From the NCBI GenBank assembly GCA_001184395.1, contig LFLF01000031.1, forward strand, positions 1-32,772: a stretch of DNA of 32,772 bases, given 5' to 3'. This stretch comes from Candidatus Paraburkholderia calva. Its GTDB lineage: Bacteria; Pseudomonadota; Gammaproteobacteria; Burkholderiales; Burkholderiaceae. Positions 27,149-32,772 of the stretch are shown piece after piece. Below the pieces are notes generated by a model. That model was not told where the DNA came from. It was given only the letters and a program-made list of their open reading frames with translations, and ran no database searches. A program made the translations under genes and the position numbers. Position 1 is the stretch's first letter; each line of letters begins with the position of its first letter.

Positions 27149-27152
27149 CTCG

Positions 27153-27692
27153 ATGCTCACGCAATTCCTTCTGCATTCATCGCGCTCATCGTCGCGCTTC
27201 CTGTCCTGCATGGCGGCGCTCGCCGCGACCACCCTCGTTTCCGCCTGTACGCTGCCCAAGCATCCCGATTCCGCCGCGCCGCCCACCGATCCGTACAATC
27301 CCGCCACCACGCAATTGCTCGACGACACGCAATGGCAACTCACACGCTGGACCGACGCGAGCGGCCAGCCGCGCACCGTGCCGGGTGCGGATCAGGGCGC
27401 CCAGCCGCTCACGCTCGATCTGTCGACCGAAAGCGGACGGCGCCGCGTCAGCGGCTTCGCAGGCTGCAACCGCTTCAACGGTACGTACGACCTGAAGGAC
27501 GGCAAGATCAGCTTTGGCCCACTCGCCGTCACGCGCATGGCCTGCACGACGAGCGCGGGCGCGCTCGAGCAGCCGTATCTCGACGCGCTCGCGCATGTCG
27601 CCAGGAGCGGCGTGCAGATGAACCCGCCGCCGTCGCTGGAACTGACGCTCGAGGATGGCCAGACGCTGACCTTTGCGCCGCGCACGAAGTAA
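27153..27692 (+). CDS. META domain-containing lipoprotein (HslJ-like)
   Basis: This is a 179-residue predicted lipoprotein. ATG 27153 opens a signal peptide (MLTQFLLHSSRSSSRFLSCM, then AALAATTLVSAC) with a lipobox VSAC whose Cys is about residue 32. A Pro-rich linker precedes the META domain: LLDDTQWQLTRWTDASGQP, RVSGFAGCNRFNGTYDLKDG, KISFGPLAVTRMACTTSAGA, and ELTLEDGQTLTFAPR. The GCNRFNGTY and MACT motifs are typical of HslJ and related heat-shock or novobiocin-resistance associated proteins. Exact function is unknown. A start at 27102 is possible but would place a charged segment before the signal. It is intact, although the leader is disturbed by two tandem duplications. Confidence 0.85.
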   Translation: MLTQFLLHSSRSSSRFLSCMAALAATTLVSACTLPKHPDSAAPPTDPYNPATTQLLDDTQWQLTRWTDASGQPRTVPGADQGAQPLTLDLSTESGRRRVSGFAGCNRFNGTYDLKDGKISFGPLAVTRMACTTSAGALEQPYLDALAHVARSGVQMNPPPSLELTLEDGQTLTFAPRTK

Positions 27693-27746
27693 CGCAACGA
27701 TCCCGCGTGGTGATGGCCATCGATGCGATGGTCGCCGACAGATCTG

Positions 27747-27842
27747 CGTCTGTGCAGGCGCGCTCGTCAGCAACGCGATGAAGGGCAACGCGAGAAAAAC
27801 GCACAACGCGATTCGAAAATGGCGCAGAAGCCTAGTCGTCAT
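27747..27842 (-). pseudogene. N-terminal remnant of a secreted protein (signal peptide only)
   Basis: From ATG 27842 on minus the first ~32 codons read MTTRLLRHFRIALCVFLALP followed by FIALLTSAPAQTQ. This has a charged n-region, a hydrophobic core and a plausible APA-QT cleavage site, a textbook Sec signal. After that the frame becomes arginine-rich and runs antisense through the META gene, so it is not a real protein beyond this point. It is probably the head of a deleted periplasmic gene, though chance is possible in high-GC DNA. No ribosome binding site is evident. Confidence 0.35.
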
Positions 27843-27872
27843 GGATGTCAGGCGGTTGCATTCGTGTGACGA

Positions 27873-27894
27873 TTCTAGTCGCTTTCTAGTCGCT
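27873..27894. repeat. Perfect tandem duplication of an 11-bp unit
   Basis: TTCTAGTCGCT is present twice head to tail (27873-27883 and 27884-27894), just upstream of the ATG of the signal-peptide remnant on minus. Confidence 0.92.
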
Positions 27895-28206
27895 ATTCGT
27901 ATGAATAGCGCGGCTTTCGGTCAGCTCTGCGGCCACTGAATTCGTGATCTATATGAGGACGGCGTAATGGACCGGCTGATTCATGGATCTGTCCCGGGCT
28001 CTTCGATGCTTTCTGCTGGTTGCGCGGGATGCGCAGCCGGTGGCATTGCGCGACTTGGGGCTGGATCGGTTTTCCTTCCTCTCGGCTGAAAAGCACCGAA
28101 TTCAGAATAGTCCTGTCGCGTCGATAGTTCAAAAGCTATCACCGCCAAAATCCGTAATCCATAGGCGGCATTGCATGTAGGACATACTCCTGCCCCGATA
28201 TGTCGC

Positions 28207-28231
28207 CGGAGCCTTGCCCAGCAAGGCTCCG
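28207..28231. repeat. Perfect 11-bp inverted repeat (hairpin)
   Basis: Arms CGGAGCCTTGC (28207-28217) and GCAAGGCTCCG (28221-28231) enclose a 3-base loop CCA. No T tract follows on either strand, so it is not a standard terminator. It could be a small-RNA stem, a protein site or a remnant of a mobile element end. Confidence 0.6.
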
Positions 28232-28357
28232 CGCGAAACCCAACGACCGTTCGGACGGCAATTTGTCAACCATCCGGTTACAAAACGGACGCGACGTTAC
28301 GCCACAACATATATGAAAACCATACCTTAGCACCGAATTCAAGCCCGCAACTTCCCT

Positions 28358-29548
28358 ATGTCCACCGAGTCCCGCTCTGCCGCCGCGCCGAAAGGCGACT
28401 TCGCCGTCACGCTTCGCATCCTGCCGGTCGTGCTGTACACCTTCCTATGCTACTAACCATCGGCATTCCGCTGGCGGTGCTGCCGGGCTTCGCTACGGCT
28501 CGGTGATGGCGGGCGTGGCGATCAGCGTCCAGTATTTCGCGACGCTGATGTCCCGGCCGCTCGCCGGACACACTGCCGACACGCTCGGACCGAAGAAGAC
28601 GGTGCTGTACGGTCTCGCGGCGTGCGCGGTCAGCGGCGTGCTGCTGATGTCGGCACTCGTGGCACAGTGGCATGTCGTGAGCCTCGTGCTGCTGGTGATC
28701 GCGCGTCTGGTGCTCGGCTTCGGCGAAAGCTGGGGCGGCGGATCGATCACGTGGAGCATCGGACGCGTCGGCGTGACGAACAACGCAAAGGTGATTTCGT
28801 GGAATGGCATCGCGACGTACGGCGCGCTGGCGATCGGCGCGCCGCTCGGCGTGGCAATCGATCATTCCATCGGCTTCGCCTCGCTCGGGCTGATCGTGAT
28901 CGCGCTCGGCGGCTTGGGTTACTGGCTCGCGACGCGCATGGACAATGTGCCGATCGTGCATGGCGAGCGCATGTTGTATCGCAGTGTGTTCTTCCGCGTG
29001 TTGCCGCATGGCGTCGGGCTGGCGCTCGGTTCGGCGGGCTTCGGCTCGATCGCGACGTTCATCACGCTCTTCTACGCGGCGCATAACTGGCCGAATGCGG
29101 CACTGTCGCTGACCGTGTTCGGCACGACCTTCATCGGCGCGCACCTACCGTTCGCCAACACGATCAAGACCTTCGGCGGATTCCGCGTGGCGATCGCGTC
29201 GTTCTCGTGCGAATGCCTGGGCCTGCTGTTTCTGTGGCTCGCCACCGATCCGCATTTCGCGCTGATCGGCGCGCACTGACGGGCTTCGCGCTCGTGTTTC
29301 CGGCACTGGGTGTCGAGGCGGTTGGCCTCGTGCCGCCGGCGAGCCGTGGCGCCGCGTTGTCGGCGTATTCGGTCTTTCTGGATTTGTCGCTCGGTCTGAC
29401 GGGACCGCTCGCGGGATACGTGGCGGGCGAGTTCGGGTACAGCTCGGTGTTTTTGTTCGCAGCGCTCACGGCGGCGGCCGCCGTGGCGCTGTCGGTCGCG
29501 CTTTATATGCGTGCGGGACGCGGCGTGGGTGGGCCGGCTACGGCGTAA
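28358..29548 (+). pseudogene. MFS transporter (YhhS/YfcJ-like), three frameshifts
   Basis: This is a 12-helix major-facilitator type exporter of the UPF0226/YhhS kind by resemblance. From ATG 28358 ([20 protein letters not shown]) the frame is lost near 28460 (one base missing in LCYLTIGIPL). It is lost again near 28490, where a few codons are also deleted before [20 protein letters not shown]. The middle is long and clean: [20 protein letters not shown] (loop 2-3 motif A-like), [61 protein letters not shown] third shift near 29276 separates LIGA from [20 protein letters not shown] to TAA 29546-29548. The substrate is unknown. Only the middle could be translated, so no functional transporter remains. 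Confidence 0.9.
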
Positions 29549-29573
29549 TTCCCCGCCCTACCGATACGCGGAT

Positions 29574-29876
29574 TCAAGCGCTGAGTTTCGACGCATGAAG
29601 CTGCAAACCTAACGCTTTCACAACTTTGAGAACGGTTCCGAAGCTAGGGTTGCCATCTTCCGACAGCGCCTTGTACAGACCTTCGCGGCTGATGCCGGCG
29701 TCGCGCGCGACTTGCGCCATTCCCCGCGCCCGCGCGATCACGCCCAAAGCGTGGGCGACAAACGCAGGATCACCGCCACCTTCAATCAGGCACGCTTCGA
29801 AATACTCGGCAATGTCATCTTCAGTTTTCAAGTAATCCACTGAATCCCAAGTGCTCGTTTTCATTTTCGTCGCCAT
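29574..29876 (-). CDS. HigA-type antitoxin (XRE/HTH, addiction-module antidote family)
   Basis: This is a 100-residue helix-turn-helix protein of the chromosomal HigA/'addiction module antidote' family that neutralises a RelE/HigB-like toxin and represses its own operon. The N-terminus MATKMKTSTWDSVDYLKTED is followed by IAEYFEACLIEGGGDPAFVA. The HTH is GMAQVARDAGISREGLYKAL and SEDGNPSFGTVLKVVKALGL, a typical pattern for this family. The ribosome binding site GGAG overlaps the toxin stop codon, with the ATG 6 bp after that stop. M5 (29864) is an alternative start. It is intact, whereas the toxin has lost its N-terminus, so this is now an orphan antitoxin. Confidence 0.87.
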   Translation of the reverse strand: MATKMKTSTWDSVDYLKTEDDIAEYFEACLIEGGGDPAFVAHALGVIARARGMAQVARDAGISREGLYKALSEDGNPSFGTVLKVVKALGLQLHASKLSA

Positions 29877-29882
29877 CTTTAT

Positions 29883-30104
29883 TCACTCCAATTCGAGGTG
29901 AGCGAGCATTGCGTGAGCAGACCGGATATCTCGAGCCTGTGTCGACTTGTCGCCTCCGCAGAGCAGTATCACTAGTACGTCGCCACGCTGCACGTAGTAG
30001 ATGCGATAGCCGGGTCCGTGACCGATCCGAAGCACCACAATCGGCGCGCCGGCCGACTTCGTATCGCCCGGGTTGCCCATCGAAAGTCGCACGACGTGAA
30101 CCAC
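29883..30104 (-). pseudogene. RelE/HigB-family toxin, N-terminally truncated
   Basis: The C-terminal two thirds of an addiction-module killer protein is readable: RLSMGNPGDTKSAGAPIVVL, GHGPGYRIYYVQRGDVLVIL, and LLCGGDKSTQARDIRSAHAM. Family members are about 100 residues and start with a TEEFxxWLxxLxDxxA-type helix pair. Nothing like that is found upstream in any frame; the homology begins at RLSMGNPGD. The nominal GTG start at 30104 has no ribosome binding site. The missing helices help fold the mRNA-cleaving domain, so toxicity is probably lost. It precedes and is coupled to the intact antitoxin gene. Confidence 0.75.
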
Positions 30105-30111
30105 AGTTCAC
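30096..30111. repeat. Inverted repeat at the toxin 5' end
   Basis: GTGAAC (30096-30101) and GTTCAC (30106-30111) flank CACA. Dyads like this serve as HigA/XRE operators upstream of higBA operons. Here it sits where toxin homology ends, so it could be a retained operator brought closer by a deletion, or chance. Confidence 0.4.
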
Positions 30112-30222
30112 ATCTGACCGGGCCAATCGATTGTGTTAAGGCCCAGGGATTTACGCAGCGGCACGCGCTTCGTTTGCACGGTTTGTCTTAAAATCCCTGC
30201 CTGGCCCATTTGCGTCCGCTTT

Positions 30223-30967
30223 ATGAACTCGACCTCGGAAGATCGCTGGCGCGACTTGCGCCCGGACCCGGAAAGCGACAACTCCGCTCTATCTTCAGCT
30301 CGCCCGCAAGCTCGCCAATGCCATTCACGACAACCGCTGGAATCTCGGCGAAGCGCTGCTGTACGAACGCGTACTTTCCGACGCCCTCGGCGTCTCGCGC
30401 ATCACGTCGCGGAAGGCCATCGCACTGCTCGTCGAACAAGGTCTGATCCGGCGCGAGCAAGGCGCGGGCAGTTTCATCACGCCGCATTATGAAGACCCGC
30501 TTTCGCGGCTGTCGAGTTTCAGCAAAATGCTGCGCCGGCGCGGCTTCAAGCTGTCGTCGCGCTGGCTCTTCCGCGCCATCGAGCCGGCCAATCGCGACGA
30601 AGTCATCCAGCTCGGCCTCTCTGCCGCTACCATCACGCGTCTGAAGCGCCTGCGTCTCGCCGACGATATCGTGACGGCCGTCGAGAACTCGATTTTTCCG
30701 GCCTCCTGCATTCCCGATCCGCAAGCAATCGGCGATTCGCTGTACAGCTATCTCGATACGCGCGGCCTGTCGATCGTGCGCACATTGCAGCACTTTCGCG
30801 CGGTGAACGCGAGCGAGGAGATCGCGGAACAAATGGGCATCGCGCCGCACGGCGCGCTGCTGCTCATCACGCGCGTCAGTTACACGGCGGATCAACGCGC
30901 GATCGAACTGACCGATACCTACTGCCGCAACGACTATTACGACTCCGTCGCCGAACTCCGCAAATAA
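30223..30967 (+). pseudogene. GntR-family regulator with UTRA domain, frameshifted
   Basis: This is a transcriptional regulator of the HutC/FadR-like GntR type, with an N-terminal winged helix and a C-terminal UTRA effector domain. ATG 30223 gives MNSTSEDRWRDLRPDPESD, then one extra base near 30282 shifts the frame. The continuation LYLQLARKLANAIHDNRWNL, RVLSDALGVSRITSRKAIAL and LVEQGLIRREQGAGSFITP is open to TAA 30965-30967, including UTRA parts SSFSKMLRRRGFKLSSRWLF and LRLADDIVTAVENSIF. The normally conserved LPSER of the HTH reads LLYER, so DNA binding was degraded as well. A shorter product from an internal ATG at 30527 would lack the HTH. The MFS gene follows 21 bp later and was probably its target operon. 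Confidence 0.88.
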
Positions 30968-30988
30968 GCGCCCCTCCCTTAAAACTCC

Positions 30989-32359
30989 ATGACCGATACC
31001 GCAGCAGGAACACCGTCCGACCGCTCTCTGACGATCATGCTGTGGATCGTCGTGACCGGCTTCTTCATGCAGACGCTGGACTCGACCATCGTCAACACCG
31101 CACTGCCCGCGATGGCCCGCAGCCTTGGCGAAGCGCCGTTGCGCATGCAGGGCGTGGTGATCACCTACTCGCTGACGATGGCGATGATGATCCCCGTCTC
31201 CGGCTGGCTCCCCGACAAGCTCGGCACGCACCGCGTGTTCCTCTCCGCGATCCTGATCTTCACCATCGGCTCGCTGCTATGCACCACCGCGCAATCGCTG
31301 ACGGCGCTGGTCGCGTTTCGCGTCGTGCAGGGCGCGGCGGCGCGATGCTGCTGCCGGTCGGCCGGCTCGCCGTGCTGCGCGTGTTTCCCGTCGAGCGGTA
31401 TCTGTCGGCGCCCGCCTTCGTCGCGATTCCGGGGCTGATCGGCCCGCTCATCGGCCCGACGCTAGGCGGCTGGCTCGTGCAGATCGCCTCGTGGCACTGG
31501 ATTTTTCTGATCAACGTGCCGGTGGGCATCGTCGGCTGTATTGCGACCAATCAGTACATGCCCGACAGCCGCAATCCGGCCACCCCGCCCTTCGATCTCG
31601 CAGGCTACCTGCTGCTCGCCATCGGCATGGTCGCCCTGACGATCTCGCTCGACGACCTCGCCGACCTCGGCCAACACGCGGTCGTGACCGTGCTGCTGGC
31701 GCAGAGCTTCGGCTGCTTCGTCGCATACAGCTTGCACGCGACGCGCGCCGCGCAGCGATCTTCTCGCTCGAACTCTTCAAGATCCACACTTTCAGCGTGG
31801 GGCTGCTCGGCAACCTGTTCGCGCGGATCGGCAACGGCGCAATGCCGTATCTGATCCCGCTGCTGCAGGTGAACCTCGGCTACACGGCGTTTCAGGCCGG
31901 TTTGATGATGCGGCCGGCATGGCGTCGAAACGGCTCGTGACGAACCTCATCGAAAAGCACGGCTACCGGCGCGTGCTGGTCGTCAACACCGTGTTCGTCG
32001 GCCTGATGATGGCGAGCTTCGGCCTGATGAGCGCGCATCAGCCGCTGTGGTTGCGGCTCGTGCAACTGGCGCTGTTCGGCGCCGTCAACTCGATGCAGTT
32101 CACCGCGATGAACACGCTCACGCTCAAGGACCTTGGCACCGGCGGCGCAAGCAGCAGCAATAACCTGTTTTCGCTCGTGCAGATGCTGTCAATGAGCCTC
32201 GGCGTGACCGTCGCCGGCGCAATCCTCGCGACCTTCACCGGCATCCTGCCGCGCGTGACGGAGACCAACTCCCTGCCCGCGTTCCACGCGACTTTCCTGT
32301 ACGTGGGCATCATCACGGCGGCGACGGCATGGATGATCTGGCGAGCTTCCAGGTCGTAA
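30989..32359 (+). pseudogene. MFS drug-resistance transporter (EmrB/MdtD type, DHA2), three frameshifts
   Basis: This is a 14-helix-type proton-driven exporter by resemblance to MdtD/EmrB. From ATG 30989 it reads [40 protein letters not shown] (motif D1-like), and [20 protein letters not shown], then loses a G near 31342 at [15 protein letters not shown]. The next piece runs [20 protein letters not shown] and HWIFLINVPVGIVGC to about 31755. A third frame carries IFSLELFKIHTFSVGLLGNL and ARIGNGAMPYLIPLLQVNLG to about 31912. The last frame has ASKRLVTNLIEKHGYRRVLV, GTGGASSSNNLFSLVQMLSM and ends at TAA 32357-32359. The C-terminus looks shortened or altered (WRASRS). The adjacent GntR gene is broken too. 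Confidence 0.9.
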
Positions 32360-32772
32360 TGAGGGCGAGTCATCGTGAGCCTCTCATTGAGCCGCATGCC
32401 GGTTCTGCGAGGACCTTCACGAGGTCAGTCACGTGCTTATGGACCTCTAGAGGGCCGTTCTCCAGGAGCTCAATAGCCTTTTTAGCTCCTCTTCCACAGA
32501 GAAGCGACGCTGGCGGCCCTCAGCAACCCTGGCGTGGGTGATACGGGGCTTCACGAGCCTGTCATAGCCCCAGTGGTCATGGCTTCACCGAACAGGACAG
32601 AGAGCTGGGAGACCCGCTGGTTAATCGTGCGCCCGGCTTTCCCTTCGAGCTAAAGTTGGAAGTGGTGTATATGGGGGTAGTTGAGGCGGGAAATTGAAGG
32701 CGGTGGTGGTTTCAGCTGAGAATCTGATTGTCGAAGTCGGAAACCAGCGAACAACAAAACCATCCACCATAA
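32345..32772 (-). pseudogene. Fragments of an unidentified foreign gene, lower GC
   Basis: GC falls to about 48-58% here, against mid-60s in the neighbouring core genes. On minus a coherent protein can be pieced together across frames: LNYPHIHHFQL, then a TAG, then LEGKAGRTINQRVSQLSVLF with GEAM; after a shift near 32577, HWGYDRLVKPRITHARVAEG and RQRRFSVEEEL; after a shift near 32482, KAIELLENGPLEVHKHVTDL and VKVLAE; after a further shift near 32400, GMRLNERLTMTRPHYDLEA. The part with TINQRVSQLSVLFGEAM and GRQRRFSVEEE loosely recalls the core-binding region of tyrosine recombinases, but I do not recognise the family. It abuts the end of the MFS pseudogene. A 49-codon frame at 32621-32770 (minus) is open but shows no motif. 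Confidence 0.4.

Larger units (their letters stand above)
26799..27152. other. Divergent intergenic region between purT and the META-domain gene
   Basis: There is no gene in these 354 bp. The segment near the META gene is locally AT-rich (around 27070-27115) and contains two perfect tandem duplications, at 27064-27091 and 27127-27148. A promoter for the META gene is expected here, but the duplications make it impossible to pick a single convincing -35/-10 pair. Confidence 0.5.
27693..28357. other. Degraded intergenic region between the META gene and an MFS pseudogene
   Basis: These 665 bp have lower GC than the coding DNA (about 47% in 28081-28140). Recognisable items are a signal-peptide fragment on minus (27747-27842), an 11-bp tandem duplication (27873-27894) and a strong hairpin (28207-28231). 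Short open frames here (for example 27983-28180 on plus) show no family motif. I see no confident gene and suspect remains of former genes. Confidence 0.5.

Noticed and set aside
27983-28180. Open frame on plus starting MDLSRALRCFLLVARDAQ, superficially like a LysR N-terminus
   Set aside because: The helix-turn-helix pattern does not continue, there is no ribosome binding site, the frame ends after 65 codons and the region is degraded.
28139-28342. Open frame on minus of 67 codons
   Set aside because: No recognisable motif, low GC, and it crosses the hairpin. Treated as chance.
29883-30104. Intact short RelE toxin of 73 residues
   Set aside because: Family members begin with about 35-40 further residues, the GTG start has no ribosome binding site, and no N-terminal helices are found in any frame.
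30136-30206. Imperfect inverted repeat (GGCCCAGGGATTT versus AAATCCCTGCCTGGCC) between the toxin remnant and GntR, considered as a mobile-element border or riboswitch
   Set aside because: The arms mismatch by a few bases, no target duplication is seen, and no known riboswitch or tRNA fold is apparent.
32329-32541. Plus-strand open frame of 70 codons after the MFS pseudogene
   Set aside because: The protein-like signal in this stretch is on minus; the plus frame has no motif and begins inside the MFS gene.
32421-32655. Confident call of a phage or ICE integrase
   Set aside because: Only loose resemblance to a recombinase core-binding region. No catalytic R-H-R-Y residues are visible and other segments do not fit, so it is left as unidentified.

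Overview
The window reads as a chromosomal segment of a Burkholderia-type betaproteobacterium (Burkholderia, Paraburkholderia or Caballeronia group). Coding DNA is in the mid-60s % GC. The gene string yebC-purD-hemF-nadD-rsfS-rlmH-maf-rng, the MsbA/O-antigen ligase/glycosyltransferase block and the products themselves are what I know from that group. Its most striking property is decay. About 14 of roughly 31 protein genes are broken by small indels, nonsense codons, an insertion sequence or truncation, and the damage is confined to dispensable genes. About 18 kb of core or envelope genes, including the 3.5 kb dnaE, are open from end to end. That asymmetry argues for genome erosion in a host-restricted lineage (leaf-nodule or insect-associated Burkholderia/Caballeronia would fit) rather than sequencing error. 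The lifestyle is an inference.

Layout. 1-259: end of an insertion sequence that has cut off the 3' end of a quinone oxidoreductase gene. 249-2362 (minus): a tight three-gene unit, SDR - mgsA (frameshifted) - qor (truncated). 2637-3287: upp, frameshifted twice. 3671-10760 (plus): yebC, purD, hemF, nadD, rsfS, rlmH (broken), maf (broken), rng. These serve translation control, purine, heme and NAD synthesis, ribosome silencing and RNA processing. 10773-11219: broken SRPBCC gene. 11257-17487: lipopolysaccharide block, with msbA and the ligase on minus, two GT-A glycosyltransferases on plus, and a GT-B glycosyltransferase on minus that overlaps the stop of dnaE. 17487-21011 (minus): dnaE. 21270-23010 (plus): trhO and gluQ, both tRNA-modification genes, both broken, closed by a strong terminator. 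23058-24539 (minus): RhlE-type helicase. 24965-26798 (minus): lysozyme-inhibitor remnant, small lipoprotein, shattered purT. 27153-27692: META-domain lipoprotein. 27693-32359: mostly debris, with two MFS transporter pseudogenes, an orphan HigA antitoxin with a beheaded toxin, and a broken GntR regulator. 32345-32772: lower-GC sequence holding fragments of an unidentified foreign gene.

Functionally the survivors are replication (dnaE), essential cofactor and purine synthesis (purD, hemF, nadD), RNA processing (rng, rhlE, rsfS) and a complete-looking LPS set (msbA, ligase, three glycosyltransferases). Lost functions are salvage (upp), redundant purine chemistry (purT), detoxification (mgsA, qor), rRNA and tRNA fine-tuning (rlmH, trhO, gluQ), lysozyme defence (mliC) and transport/regulation. 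I found no secondary-metabolite, CRISPR or phage-defence system. The nearest thing to an unusual system-level signal is a recurring set of perfect short tandem duplications (5-14 bp units), mostly in intergenic DNA.
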